The notes under the pieces are model-generated. The model saw nothing but the letters and a program-made list of their open reading frames with translations, made no database searches and was not told the DNA's origin. From Methanohalophilus halophilus (GTDB lineage: Archaea > Halobacteriota > Methanosarcinia > Methanosarcinales > Methanosarcinaceae): a stretch of DNA of 64,000 nt. The position numbers and the translations under genes are program-made. This document shows, in pieces, positions 1 to 9,488 of the stretch (its first letter is position 1; every line of letters starts with the position of its first letter). The stretch spans positions 324,057-388,056 of the forward strand of contig NZ_CP017921.1 of assembly GCF_001889405.1 (NCBI RefSeq). Direction: 5' to 3'.

Positions 1-482
1 ATCATTTGAGCATGTCTGGGACTTCCCACGCGGTTAAGAACCACACCATCAATATGTACATCACTGTCAAATTCAGAATAGCCTTTGATGAGGGCCGCAG
101 CACTTCTGGACATGCCGTGCACATTGACTACAAGAATCACAGGAGCACCCAGGGATTTGGCCACATGAGCCGAACTTGCAAGATCAGAGGAATTCATTCC
201 GTCAAAAAGCCCCATGACACCTTCAACGACCCCTATATCCGCATCATTATAACTGCAATGAAAACTCTGCCTGACACCTTCTTCACCCATCATGAACGTA
301 TCAAGGTTCCTTGAAGGCCTCCCGCAAATTGCTGTATGATGAGTGGGATCGATGTAATCCGGCCCCACCTTATAGGGCTGGACGTGCATTCCCCGACGGG
401 TCAGGGCCGCCATGATACCCATGGAAACGGTTGTTTTACCGACTCCACTGTGTGTGCCTGCAATAACTATTGATTTTTTCAT
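1..482 (-). CDS. cbiA: CbiA/CfbB-type a,c-diamide synthase, N-terminal part (runs off window)
   Basis: The gene starts at 482 on the minus strand and continues beyond base 1, so only about 160 N-terminal residues are visible. They begin MKKSIVIAGTHSGVGKTT, a deviant P-loop, followed by the KVGPDYIDPTHH and GVMGLFDG motifs typical of cobyrinate a,c-diamide synthase. This family amidates the a and c acetate side chains of a tetrapyrrole, using ATP and glutamine. In methanogens the same family includes CfbB, which acts on Ni-sirohydrochlorin on the way to coenzyme F430; the visible part does not separate CbiA from CfbB. It is divergent from moaA, with an AT-rich TATA-like stretch just upstream of its start. 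Confidence 0.85.
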   Translation of the reverse strand, partial: MKKSIVIAGTHSGVGKTTVSMGIMAALTRRGMHVQPYKVGPDYIDPTHHTAICGRPSRNLDTFMMGEEGVRQSFHCSYNDADIGVVEGVMGLFDGMNSSDLASSAHVAKSLGAPVILVVNVHGMSRSAAALIKGYSEFDSDVHIDGVVLNRVGSPRHAQM

Positions 483-502
483 GGCACAAGTTGGGTTGAT
501 TT

Positions 503-561
503 GATATTTAAAATATGGGGCAGTAAGCTTCACTGTTACCGGATAAACTTAAGTTTATATA
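503..561. promoter_or_regulatory. Divergent promoter region for the cbiA-type gene and moaA
   Basis: Between the two divergent starts lie two TATA-like elements: ATATTTTAAATATC on the minus strand (503-516) facing the amidotransferase gene, and TTTATATA on the plus strand (554-561) about 45 bases before the moaA ATG. Both have the spacing of archaeal TBP sites. The assignment rests on sequence pattern alone. Confidence 0.5.
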
Positions 562-604
562 CCCCCTTCACCATCCCAAATTAAACACCAATTCCCGATA
601 TAGC

Positions 605-1525
605 ATGATTCCCGGAAAACAGCTCACAGATTCCTACGGACGCACTATAAAAAGCCTCAGAATATCGATTACTGACAGGTGTAATCTCAATTGTATTTAT
701 TGCCACAATGAAGGGAATATGAAAGTGGCAGATGAAATGTCAGCCCAGAAAATATCTGATATCATCAAGGCAGCCAGCCTGTATGGAGTGGACAGGGTGA
801 AATTCTCCGGCGGAGAGCCACTTGTCCGCAGGGATTTCGAGGATATACTGAAAAGCCTGCCCCCCTTAAAGGATGTATCTGCAACTACCAACGGTATACT
901 GCTGGAAGAAAGGGCCCAGAGTCTCAAGGAAGCAGGACTGGACCGGATAAATGTAAGTTTGGATAGTGTTGATGACAAAAACTACAGTTTGATTACTGCA
1001 GCAAATCCGGGTGATGTATATAAAGTGCTCAGGGGAATAGAAAAAGCAATCGAGGTTGGCCTTACTCCTGTAAAACTGAACATGGTAATGCTCAAAGGGA
1101 TCAATGAAGACAAAATCGACCAGATGCTTGAATTTGTCCGTAAGCACAAAGGCAACATCATACTACAACTCATACAGCTAATGGATTTCCAGGATGTTGT
1201 AAAATATCAGGTTGACGTGGAAGGAATTGAAAAACAACTTGAAGAAAGGGCCGATGAAGTCCGGGTACGTAAAATGCACCGCCGCAAAAAGTACATCATC
1301 GGCGGTGCTGAAGTTGAAGTAGTAAGACCCATCGACAATACTGAATTCTGTGCCAATTGCAACCGGCTGCGTGTGACAGCCAACGGGAAACTCAAACCAT
1401 GCCTGTTGGTTAATGATAATCTTGTGGATACAAAAGGCTCAAATGCAGAAGATATTCCACGATTGCTGGAGGCAGTTGTGAAAAAAAGGGTGCCTTATTA
1501 CAGAGGAAACGTAACTGAAGGGTAA
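605..1525 (+). CDS. moaA: GTP 3',8-cyclase, molybdenum cofactor biosynthesis
   Basis: Radical SAM enzyme that converts GTP to 3',8-cyclo-GTP in the first step of molybdopterin synthesis. The N-terminal iron-sulfur motif is C26-x3-C30-x2-C33 (CNLNCIYC), followed by the FSGGEPL motif. The second cluster motif near the C-terminus is CANC-x13-C, characteristic of MoaA. Length 306 residues fits archaeal family members. The cofactor, with Mo or W, is needed for formylmethanofuran dehydrogenase in methanogens. It ends in TAA and converges on the next gene across a short hairpin. Confidence 0.95.
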   Translation: MIPGKQLTDSYGRTIKSLRISITDRCNLNCIYCHNEGNMKVADEMSAQKISDIIKAASLYGVDRVKFSGGEPLVRRDFEDILKSLPPLKDVSATTNGILLEERAQSLKEAGLDRINVSLDSVDDKNYSLITAANPGDVYKVLRGIEKAIEVGLTPVKLNMVMLKGINEDKIDQMLEFVRKHKGNIILQLIQLMDFQDVVKYQVDVEGIEKQLEERADEVRVRKMHRRKKYIIGGAEVEVVRPIDNTEFCANCNRLRVTANGKLKPCLLVNDNLVDTKGSNAEDIPRLLEAVVKKRVPYYRGNVTEG

Positions 1526-1543
1526 CAGGTAAATTATTACCTG
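1526..1543. terminator. Hairpin between convergent genes
   Basis: Perfect 7-bp arms CAGGTAA / TTACCTG with a 4-base loop lie directly after the moaA stop and include the stop codon of the convergent coiled-coil gene. It may end transcription in both directions. No strong T-run follows, so the call is tentative. Confidence 0.35.
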
Positions 1544-2826
1544 AAATTTATCTCGATATCCTCCTCAAATGCATCATTCACATGTGAACTCAACTTCGAT
1601 TTTGTATTTACCAGCTGCTCTTCCAGGGATTGCAGGCGTTCTGTTTCATCTTCCAATTTATCCTCTGTGGAAAACAGGGCCTCTTGCTTTTTTGAAATAT
1701 CCTTTTCCATGGAGGTTTTCTGGCGATACACATCCATCTGGTCCAATTGATCCCTTAACTGCCTGAGCCTGTTATCGTATTTCTTTTTATCCTCATATAA
1801 GGATTTGAGAGAAGAAGAGGTTTTTATTGAATGCACCTGTTCAAGAGTTTTATCTTTCTTTTTATCCTTCAGACCAAGTGAATCACTTTGAAGTCTCAAA
1901 ATCAACTCATCATAGAGCGGATCCAGGTTGTTATCCAGTGCCGAGACAGGATCTTGCATGACAGTATCAAGTATATTGCGCACTTGTGGCGACAGGGTAT
2001 GAATTCCGTTTTCATCCTGTTTTTTCATTCTGGATAAGGCCTTGGACAATGGGGTGAACATCCTTTTGATATCAGCTTCTACATCCTGGGCCTGTTGCCT
2101 TACGTCGTCAATTTCACTGTTAATTGCTTCTGCCCGCGGATATTCAGAACCGTTAACCAACTCTTCAAGATCTGATTTTGCACCCTGCAAAATTTCATCC
2201 AGGGAGGTATACTTATTCTCCAATTCCTGGATATTATCCCGACACTCCATTATTTCAGATTCCAGATTATGGATAGCTTCAATATCTGCAAATATATTGC
2301 TGATCATACCCAGTTTATGCCGGGGGCCCTCAATTGTCGAAAATAAATCACTTAAAGCATGGTTCAGGTGTGCAAGATCGCCGCTTATTTTGTTATATTC
2401 AGTTGGATAGAGTTTTTTTGCATAAAGCATGCTTTTTCGGGTATTGTCCAGAAAAGTATCCATATGGGAAACCGCTTCAGTATAGAAGGTATAAGCCCCC
2501 TCTATAGAGTTATCATGTGGGACCGTGATTTTCTCATCAAGTATTTCCAGGTTATCAACAATAACATCCCGGTTTGAATCTCCGATCTTACCCATTTTCT
2601 TATCAGCTGATTCAATCGGCGTGGCAGCCAGAAAGGCCTTTTTGTCGACCCTGAGCTGCTCAAGTTTATTGCCAATTACGGAATAAAGATCGCTTATAAG
2701 GGGTTTTGCAGCGTTAACTTCCCTTTCATATCTGGTTTTACTCCATTCACGGAGATTTTCAAATTCCAGATGTAATTCTTCAGGCTCATCCTTGCCCTTA
2801 CCAAAGAGTTTCTTGAGGAAATCCAT
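1537..2826 (-). CDS. Coiled-coil protein with amphipathic N-terminus, function unknown
   Basis: I do not recognise this 429-residue protein as a named family. It opens with MDFLKKLFGKGK, a short amphipathic basic helix that could touch a membrane. A helical region follows, then long heptad-rich segments at roughly residues 195-260 and 335-415 that should form coiled coils. The C-terminus is acidic (FEEDIEINFR). There is no signal peptide, transmembrane segment or nucleotide-binding motif, so it is probably cytoplasmic, perhaps a scaffold or membrane-associated structural protein. It is transcribed away from the 49-residue protein at 3013. Confidence 0.85.
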   Translation of the reverse strand: MDFLKKLFGKGKDEPEELHLEFENLREWSKTRYEREVNAAKPLISDLYSVIGNKLEQLRVDKKAFLAATPIESADKKMGKIGDSNRDVIVDNLEILDEKITVPHDNSIEGAYTFYTEAVSHMDTFLDNTRKSMLYAKKLYPTEYNKISGDLAHLNHALSDLFSTIEGPRHKLGMISNIFADIEAIHNLESEIMECRDNIQELENKYTSLDEILQGAKSDLEELVNGSEYPRAEAINSEIDDVRQQAQDVEADIKRMFTPLSKALSRMKKQDENGIHTLSPQVRNILDTVMQDPVSALDNNLDPLYDELILRLQSDSLGLKDKKKDKTLEQVHSIKTSSSLKSLYEDKKKYDNRLRQLRDQLDQMDVYRQKTSMEKDISKKQEALFSTEDKLEDETERLQSLEEQLVNTKSKLSSHVNDAFEEDIEINFR

Positions 2827-3012
2827 GTATTCAGATGAAAAAACATGGTGATTTGTTAAAAAGATTCTGCATGAAGAAGAATTGAAACATAAATATTAAA
2901 TCAACTCCCGGCCATCAGGTTCAAATTAGAATCTCTAATACAGAAAGAGAAGGATACAAAGAAAAATAAATATTGGAATCCATTCTATATGCACAAAAGG
3001 GAAGTGTCAAAA

Positions 3013-3162
3013 ATGAAAGTCGAACTCAGTGTTGATGGTAAAAATATAGAAATAAACGATTTTGTTCAGAAATTCCTGGGAAAGACTGCAGCTGCTTCTG
3101 CAGAAAGTCTGCATGGTGTCGACCCGACATGGGAAGAGATCGACATCCATATCAAAAAATAA
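3013..3162 (+). CDS. Small conserved-looking protein, 49 aa, unknown function
   Basis: A short open frame begins MKVELSVDGKNIEINDF and ends at TAA. A TATA-like AAAAATAAATATT at about 2962-2973 puts the expected transcript start near 2995. This favours the ATG at 3013 over the in-frame ATG at 2989. An AAGGGAA stretch lies about ten bases before the ATG. The beta-strand-like start, FVQKFLGKT helix and acidic-amphipathic tail look like a compact small domain. Its stop is directly adjacent to the surE stop on the other strand, a tight convergent arrangement that supports a real gene. I recall similar small proteins in Methanosarcinales but cannot name a family. Confidence 0.65.
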   Translation: MKVELSVDGKNIEINDFVQKFLGKTAAASAESLHGVDPTWEEIDIHIKK

Positions 3163-3951
3163 TCAAAGTAATTTTTCTATTTCCGAGTTATCCACGCGGG
3201 AAGTTGAATCCAGACTGAGAGGTGTTATAGATATGTGCCCTTTCTGGGTAACTACATGCACATCGGTACCTTCTTCACCCTGTGGCATAAGGTCACCTGC
3301 CAGCCAGTAATATGGCCTGCCCCTGGGATCATGACGCTCCTCCACTTCCATATTGAAAAACTTCCTTGCAAGACGGGTGATCTCAATCTCGGTATCTTCT
3401 TCCACATCATGCGGCAGGTTCACATTCAAAACATCCACGTTTTCAGGCAGTCCATGTTCCAGAACTTTTTTTGCAATCCGGTTTACTACCTTGATACCAA
3501 CCTCAAAATCGTGTTCATAGTCCCGTAAATCATCGAATTTAAGTCCCTGTTCTATGACCTGAATAGAAACAGCAATTGCCGGGATACCATAACTTGCACC
3601 TTCCAGAGCTGCACCCACGGTTCCTGAGGTAGTGGCGGTATCCGTACTGATATTTTCCCCGATATTGAATCCTGATAAAATCAGGTCGGGTTTTTCCTTC
3701 ATAACCGAAAATATCCCCAATATCACCGAATCAGTGGGAGTGCCTCCTATTGCATGAGCCTCCACACCATTTATCTTTGTACGATTCATCCGCAGAGGCT
3801 CAAAAATAGAAATTGACCGCCCTACACCGCTTTGCTGGAAAGCCGGTGCAGCAATCGTCACATCGCCCAGTGAATCCACACTTTTGTAAGCGGCACGTAT
3901 ACCAGCTGAATAAACACCATCATCGTTGGTAAGCAGAATTTTTTTCGACAT
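3163..3951 (-). CDS. surE: 5'-nucleotidase SurE
   Basis: Metal-dependent nucleoside monophosphate phosphatase of the SurE family, 262 residues from the ATG at 3951. The N-terminus MSKKILLTNDDG carries the two adjacent metal-binding aspartates. QQSGVGRSIS and SGFNIGENIS follow, supplying the conserved Ser and Asn ligands. Translation could open further upstream, but that would add 28 residues lacking family similarity, so 3951 is preferred. It is cytosolic and recycles nucleotides. The gene lies 49 bases downstream of an uncharacterised gene on the same strand. Confidence 0.93.
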   Translation of the reverse strand: MSKKILLTNDDGVYSAGIRAAYKSVDSLGDVTIAAPAFQQSGVGRSISIFEPLRMNRTKINGVEAHAIGGTPTDSVILGIFSVMKEKPDLILSGFNIGENISTDTATTSGTVGAALEGASYGIPAIAVSIQVIEQGLKFDDLRDYEHDFEVGIKVVNRIAKKVLEHGLPENVDVLNVNLPHDVEEDTEIEITRLARKFFNMEVEERHDPRGRPYYWLAGDLMPQGEEGTDVHVVTQKGHISITPLSLDSTSRVDNSEIEKLL

Positions 3952-4000
3952 GAAAAGCCAGATTAACCTTAAGGGTTTTAAAGGTAATGAATTGGATAAA

Positions 4001-4480
4001 TCAGTAATTGATCCACTTGGAATATTCAGCGACAAAGCATTCGATGATATTTTCCCGTGTCAGATCCTCTATATCATATTCATCGACAGTACCGTTGCGA
4101 AGTAATATTTCCACCTTACGGATACGTGGCTGCTCTTCATCTGCATGTTGCGGAAAAGCAAAGCCGCCCCTTTGGTAGGCCCTCCCCCGTATCTCAAAAT
4201 AGAACTCCTCAACCTGTTCATGGGGTTTTGTGCCAGAGGAAACATAAACAGTTAGAGAGGCAGAATTCATTCCGGTGTCATCCACATTAACCTCAACAGT
4301 TCTGCCATATTTTTCAATTTCCTTTTTCAGGTCGTCATAGGCAGGAAATACCACATGTCTGAAAAAATCCCTCATATTGAGTTCTGCAAACCTGACATTC
4401 ATTTCCTGCGTAGTCTTTTCCCCGGAATTTTTCTTTTCCGTCTGGAAAATATCCCGCAATTTTTGTTCCCACCTGTTCAT
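4001..4480 (-). CDS. Uncharacterised protein coupled to the BCCT transporter
   Basis: A 159-residue soluble protein I do not recognise. It has a helical N-terminal region (to about residue 60) and a beta-rich C-terminal half with KVEILLRNGTVDEYDIEDL. No transmembrane segment or catalytic motif is evident. Its ATG overlaps the stop of the betaine-type transporter gene by 4 bases (ATGA). The two are therefore probably translationally coupled, and the protein may serve transporter function or regulation; that role is inference. Confidence 0.8.
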   Translation of the reverse strand: MNRWEQKLRDIFQTEKKNSGEKTTQEMNVRFAELNMRDFFRHVVFPAYDDLKKEIEKYGRTVEVNVDDTGMNSASLTVYVSSGTKPHEQVEEFYFEIRGRAYQRGGFAFPQHADEEQPRIRKVEILLRNGTVDEYDIEDLTRENIIECFVAEYSKWINY

Positions 4481-6075
4481 TTGGACCCACCTTTGAAAAG
4501 TTCTCCTACCAGTTGTTTAGCTTTATTATTTGATGTATTTTCCGGCGGTTTTTTTTTCGTATCTATGACCTTATAACCATCAGACTCAGCTTTTAATCCC
4601 TTGGATATGCTGTAACACATCAGAATTAAAACAACACAGAAAGGCAGAGCCGTAGTAAGGGCAGCTGTCTGCAATCCCACAAGCCCCCCGGTCAACAGGA
4701 GAACAGCTGCAACAGCACCCTGAAGCAGGGACCAGAATAGCCTCAGGGGGATTGCCGGTTTGGGATCTCCTCCAGATGAAAGGATGGAAATCACAAGAGA
4801 ACCCGAATCAGAAGATGTGACAAAGAAAGTCATTACTACAATGGTTGCAAGAGCGGAAGTCAGCAATGAACCGGGTAATTTATCCAACAGGACATAAAGG
4901 GCAGTCGGAATACTTGTCTGGACAACATTCACAATACCACCATTGCCAAATATTTCCATATGAATTGCCGTGTTACCAAAGACGATAATCCAGATGAAAG
5001 TTACAATCGCAGGAGCAAGCAGTACTCCCCTGATAAATTCCCTGATTGTACGCCCCCGGGATATACGTGCAATGAACATGCCAACAAAGGGTGACCAGGA
5101 GATCCACCAACCCCAGTAGAACATGGTCCACATTTTCTGCCATTCCAGGCCAGTGAACGCATCAGTCTGGAATGTAAGATAAACAATATTTTGCAAATAA
5201 TAACCAATACTTTGTACATATGAACTCAAAAGAAAAACAGAGGGGCCTACGATAAAGACGAATATCACAAGGGTAAGACCCAGCAGGATATTAACCTGAC
5301 TCAATATACGTATTCCCCTGTTCAGACCCGACATCACAGAAGTAGTGGCTGCAAGAGTTATGAATACAATCAGCAATATCTGGTTATTTATAGACACCGA
5401 CATCAGGCCAAGATAATCCATTCCTGCATTAATCTGCATCACACCCAGACCCAGTGAAGTGGCAACACCAAACAATGTGCCAAAGATGGCCAGCACTTCC
5501 ACAATGTTTCCACGTATTCCATATATCCTGTCACCAAACAATGGATACATTGTAGAGCGAATGGTCAACGGCATATCATGCCTGTAGGAAAAATATGCAA
5601 GAGAAAGCCCTACCACAATATATATTGCCCAGGCATGAAGCCCCCAGTGGAAAAAAGTGAGATTCATCGCTTCAACTGCCGACTCAATTGTACCCGGTGC
5701 AGCATCCCTCGGAGAAGCGAGATGAAGAATCGGTTCTGCAACACTATAGAAAAGCAGCCCTATGCCCATACCCGCACTGAAAAGCATTGCAAACCAGGTG
5801 GTGTCCTTATAAACCGGCCTATCCGAATCTTTGCCCAGCCTGACAGAACCATAGGGGCTGAAATATAGCCAGATAACAAATAGAAGGAAAAAAGCAACTG
5901 AGAGAATGTAGAACCAGCCAAAATTGACCACAATTATATTCTGTAACGTTCCAAAAATTTCAGATAAGCTTTCTGTAAAAAAGACTCCCAAAGACACAAA
6001 AAATAATACCAGAACTGCCGATACATAAAAAACATGAGGATTTACCTGAAAGCCGGGACTTGCCTTTATCTGCAT
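4477..6075 (-). CDS. BCCT family transporter (glycine betaine/choline/carnitine type)
   Basis: A secondary transporter of 532 residues with about 12 hydrophobic segments. It shows the BCCT glycine-rich segment GMGIGLLFYSVAEP in the substrate path. The family signature is WTMFYWGWWISWSPF, followed by VGMFIARISRGRTIREF. Such carriers import compatible solutes, usually glycine betaine, driven by sodium or protons. The extra-membrane C-terminal tail of about 45 residues could sense osmotic state as in BetP, which is inference. Together with the ABC betaine system at 38.7-44 kb it argues for a salt-adapted organism. The start is preceded by GGAGGCAAC. Confidence 0.9.
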   Translation of the reverse strand: MQIKASPGFQVNPHVFYVSAVLVLFFVSLGVFFTESLSEIFGTLQNIIVVNFGWFYILSVAFFLLFVIWLYFSPYGSVRLGKDSDRPVYKDTTWFAMLFSAGMGIGLLFYSVAEPILHLASPRDAAPGTIESAVEAMNLTFFHWGLHAWAIYIVVGLSLAYFSYRHDMPLTIRSTMYPLFGDRIYGIRGNIVEVLAIFGTLFGVATSLGLGVMQINAGMDYLGLMSVSINNQILLIVFITLAATTSVMSGLNRGIRILSQVNILLGLTLVIFVFIVGPSVFLLSSYVQSIGYYLQNIVYLTFQTDAFTGLEWQKMWTMFYWGWWISWSPFVGMFIARISRGRTIREFIRGVLLAPAIVTFIWIIVFGNTAIHMEIFGNGGIVNVVQTSIPTALYVLLDKLPGSLLTSALATIVVMTFFVTSSDSGSLVISILSSGGDPKPAIPLRLFWSLLQGAVAAVLLLTGGLVGLQTAALTTALPFCVVLILMCYSISKGLKAESDGYKVIDTKKKPPENTSNNKAKQLVGELFKGGSK

Positions 6076-6182
6076 GTTGCCTCCTATCTATAAGACACTG
6101 GCACAGAGACAAATTACAAAAGAGTTTTGATTATATCTTTACTGTTTCGTATAAAAAGGAGGAAAGGAAAGTAAGAAGGAGT

Positions 6183-6458
6183 TCAATCATCCATAGAGAA
6201 GGGAGTTACTAACTTTGCATAATTCACTTCGTGAATATTCTCATTTTCGGAAATGTCACTCACAAACTGGGCTCCGTTAACTTCATAGTCACCCATTCCA
6301 TAAGTAGTTTCAAATTCTTCTTCCGCTGCAACTGGATCACAGAGATATATTTGGAGTTCGCCATTTGAATCAAGGAATACCGAAGGATGAACACCGGTTT
6401 TTTCATAATCTTCTACTGCACCCCTGAAAACCATTGACATGTAATTAATAGTCTGCAT
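6183..6458 (-). CDS. Small acidic protein, 91 aa, unknown function
   Basis: A short acidic protein beginning MQTINYMSMVFRG. The ATG at 6458 is chosen because GAGGAG lies 9 bases upstream, whereas the in-frame ATG at 6467 directly abuts that ribosome-binding site. The body has strand-like segments (PSVFLDSNGELQIYL) and no membrane segment or cysteine cluster. I do not recognise the family. It has its own TATA-like element (about 6500-6512) and an upstream palindrome, so it looks like a single-gene, regulated unit beside the BCCT transporter. Confidence 0.75.
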   Translation of the reverse strand: MQTINYMSMVFRGAVEDYEKTGVHPSVFLDSNGELQIYLCDPVAAEEEFETTYGMGDYEVNGAQFVSDISENENIHEVNYAKLVTPFSMDD

Positions 6459-6524
6459 TAATATCATCTCCTCAATAAAAAGAACTACTTATGGACATTC
6501 ATATAATCTAAATGTACACAAATT

Positions 6525-6538
6525 GCTCATAAATGAGC
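6525..6538. repeat. Palindrome upstream of the 91-aa gene
   Basis: GCTCATAAATGAGC is a perfect 6+2+6 inverted repeat. It sits just upstream of the TATA-like GATTATATG for the small acidic gene on the minus strand, where an archaeal activator or repressor could bind. The assignment is by pattern only. Confidence 0.4.
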
Positions 6539-6705
6539 TTATTAATGGATGCTTGTGTTCAAAAAATATAATACAATAAATATAAATATAAAATAATAAC
6601 TGATTGAGAAGGTGTATATATGAGAAATATTTTTAAACATGGGGGCATTAGGCATAAGAATCTAAGGCTCTATTGTTACAATTAACTATTCAATTTGGGA
6701 TTATT

Positions 6706-9480
6706 ATGCTTGAAGAGGAATACGATATAAATTTCTTCTACGAAAACGGTTTTATCAGAAAACAGTGCCAAAAGTGTGGCAGTTATTTCTGGACCCGTGA
6801 CAGAGACAGGGATACATGCGGAGATGCACCCTGTGACCCATATTCATTCATCGGCAACCCCGTCTTCAAGAAAAAATTTAATCTTGCACAGATGAGGGAG
6901 TTTTATCTTAGTTACTTTGAGAAAAATGGACACACACGTATTGAAAGATACCCTGTGATAGCACGCTGGAGAAATGATATCTATCTTACTATCGCCTCCA
7001 TAGCAGATTTCCAGCCCTTTGTAACTTCCGGACAGGTTGCCCCACCTGCAAACCCACTCACCATATCACAACCATGCATTCGTCTTTCTGACCTGGATGC
7101 AGTAGGAAGAAGTGGCCGCCATCTGACTACCTTTGAGATGATGGCACATCACGCATTCAACAAAAAGGATAATGAGATCTACTGGAAAGACCAGACAGTA
7201 CAGCTCTGTGACGGCCTGCTCAACGAGCTTGGAGTAGACCCCTTTGCTGTAACCTATAAAGAAGAACCCTGGGCAGGTGGCGGAAACGCCGGTGCCTGTG
7301 TTGAAGTTCTCATAGGTGGCCTGGAAGTGGCAACCCTTGTGTTTATGAATCTCCAGCAATCCAAAGACGGAGATATTGTGATTAAAGGTGATACTTACAG
7401 GAAAATGGATAACTACATAGTGGACACAGGCTACGGATTGGAAAGGTTGGTATGGGCATCCCAGGGAACCCCTACTGTATACGATGCTATATTCCCGGAA
7501 GTTGTTGGGGAACTTATGGAACTGGCAGGAGTGGAGCATCGGCTGGAAGACAAAGACTATGCAAACATTTTATCCCAGAACGCCCGGCTTGCAGGCCTGA
7601 TGGACGTAAGTGAAAAAGCAAACCTGCTGGAATTGCGCAAACAGGTAGCTTCAAACATAGGAATTACTGCTGACAAACTTGGCACCATAATGGAGCCCGT
7701 GGAAACGGCATATGCAATTGCAGACCACGCCCGTTGTATAACATTTATGCTGGGTGACGGAATAATACCTTCAAATGTCAAAGCCGGATATCTTGCAAGA
7801 CTTGTGATCAGGCGCACAATGAAGATGATGCAGGACCTTGGTATCAAAATCCCGTTATCAGACATTATACAGATGCATATCAACCATCTCCCTGAATATC
7901 CTGAGTTCGCCGACAGATTTGATGTAATAAACGACATACTGGATAACGAAGAAAAGAAATTCCAGGAAACCCTGCAGCGTGGGAAGAAACTCATACAAAA
8001 ATCTGCAAAGCACTACAAGAAAAAGGGAGAAAAAATGCCTCTTGACACTGTTATAGATATGTATGACAGTCATGGCATACCGGCTGAAATATCCAAAGAA
8101 GCTGCTTCTGAAGTTGGAGTGGAAGTCGAACTACCCGATAATTTTTACTCCCTTGTCGCTGAGCGTCACAGCAAATCCGTGCAGGAAGAGGAAAAAGAAA
8201 TCCCCTATGCAGATCGTCTCAAGAAACTCCCCCCTACAAAACGGCTTTTCTACGATGAACCAAACAGAATGGAATTCGAAGCTGTTGTTCTTGATGTTTT
8301 TGACAATAATATAGTGCTTGACAGCACGCTTCTCTATCCGGAAGGAGGGGGACAACCACCAGACCATGGCACATTCATGGTAGATGATGCCTTACTCAAA
8401 GTGATCGATGTCCAGATATTTGACGGCGTGGTCATCCATACCATAGAAAGGATCGAAGATGAACTCCATATTCGAAAAGGAGATATGGTAACGGGTAAAG
8501 TGGATGAAAAGCGTCGCATGGCCCATGCAAGAAATCATACTGCAACCCATATAATAAACGATGCAGCCCGGCAGGTGCTGGGAGAACATATATGGCAGGC
8601 AGGTGCACAGAAATTCACCGACCGCGCCAGACTTGATATTTCCCATTACAAAAGAATTGTTCCTGAGGAAATCAATGAGATTGAGATGATTGCAAACCAG
8701 ATGGTAATGGAGAACAAGCGAGTAATAAGCGAATGGATGGATCGCAGTACCGCCGAAAAAAGATATGGTTTTAGCCTTTACCAGGGCGGAGTACCACCAG
8801 GCGATCGCATTCGTGTATTGCATGTAGGAAGCGATATTGAAGCCTGTGCAGGGACCCACTGCACCTTTACCGGACAGGTCGGCCCCATCAAGATTCTGAA
8901 GACAGAACGGATACAGGATGGAGTAGAACGTATTGAATATGCAGCAGGCGAATCTGCTGTTGTAGCTTTCCAGGAAAGGGATAAGCTTCTCAGAAGTTCT
9001 GCAGAAACATTGAGGGTATCTACCGAGCAACTACCGTCAACCATTGAACGTTTCTTCACTGAATGGAAAGAATTTAAGAAAGAAAACACCCGACTCAAGA
9101 AAGAACTGGCAGAATCCCATGTAAACCAATTAGTTGAAAATGCTGAACTGATAAAGGAGATTCGCCTTATAAATTCAAGAATCGATGGTGCAGATGCCGA
9201 TGAACTTACCCGAATTGCAGGAGAACTTGCTTCAAGTGACGATATTGTTGCATTACTCATAAGTGATCATGAAGGTGTCAAAATCGCATCTGCTGCCGGT
9301 GACAGTGCAGTTTCAAAAGGGGTTAACGTAGGAAACATCGTACGTGAAATAGCAAGTCTAACCGGCGGAGGCGGAGGAGGTAAACCTTCAATGGCACGTG
9401 GTGGAGGCCAGGATAGTTCAAGGATTGATGAAGGTCTTGCATTGGGTCGCCGGATGTTAGAAGAGCAACTCGGGGATTAA
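6706..9480 (+). CDS. alaS: Alanyl-tRNA synthetase, archaeal type
   Basis: Charges tRNA-Ala with alanine. The 924-residue length fits the archaeal form. The N-terminus contains an archaeal zinc-ribbon-like set of cysteines (C21, C24, C38, C43) before the class II catalytic core. The editing domain has HTATH and CAGTH, the zinc ligands that clear mischarged Ser/Gly. The C-terminal domain ends with the GGGGGGKPSMARGGG segment. The ATG at 6706 is chosen because the family starts at MLEEEYD; the 11 extra residues available upstream are unlike the family. A TATA-like ATATTTTTAAAC lies about 70 bases before it. Confidence 0.96.
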   Translation: MLEEEYDINFFYENGFIRKQCQKCGSYFWTRDRDRDTCGDAPCDPYSFIGNPVFKKKFNLAQMREFYLSYFEKNGHTRIERYPVIARWRNDIYLTIASIADFQPFVTSGQVAPPANPLTISQPCIRLSDLDAVGRSGRHLTTFEMMAHHAFNKKDNEIYWKDQTVQLCDGLLNELGVDPFAVTYKEEPWAGGGNAGACVEVLIGGLEVATLVFMNLQQSKDGDIVIKGDTYRKMDNYIVDTGYGLERLVWASQGTPTVYDAIFPEVVGELMELAGVEHRLEDKDYANILSQNARLAGLMDVSEKANLLELRKQVASNIGITADKLGTIMEPVETAYAIADHARCITFMLGDGIIPSNVKAGYLARLVIRRTMKMMQDLGIKIPLSDIIQMHINHLPEYPEFADRFDVINDILDNEEKKFQETLQRGKKLIQKSAKHYKKKGEKMPLDTVIDMYDSHGIPAEISKEAASEVGVEVELPDNFYSLVAERHSKSVQEEEKEIPYADRLKKLPPTKRLFYDEPNRMEFEAVVLDVFDNNIVLDSTLLYPEGGGQPPDHGTFMVDDALLKVIDVQIFDGVVIHTIERIEDELHIRKGDMVTGKVDEKRRMAHARNHTATHIINDAARQVLGEHIWQAGAQKFTDRARLDISHYKRIVPEEINEIEMIANQMVMENKRVISEWMDRSTAEKRYGFSLYQGGVPPGDRIRVLHVGSDIEACAGTHCTFTGQVGPIKILKTERIQDGVERIEYAAGESAVVAFQERDKLLRSSAETLRVSTEQLPSTIERFFTEWKEFKKENTRLKKELAESHVNQLVENAELIKEIRLINSRIDGADADELTRIAGELASSDDIVALLISDHEGVKIASAAGDSAVSKGVNVGNIVREIASLTGGGGGGKPSMARGGGQDSSRIDEGLALGRRMLEEQLGD

Positions 9481-9488
9481 TCAAAAAC

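Noticed and set aside
6619-6690. Short frame MRNIFKHGG... before alaS
   Set aside because: About 20 codons in the leader of alaS; the TATA-like element overlaps it, so it is probably not transcribed in full.
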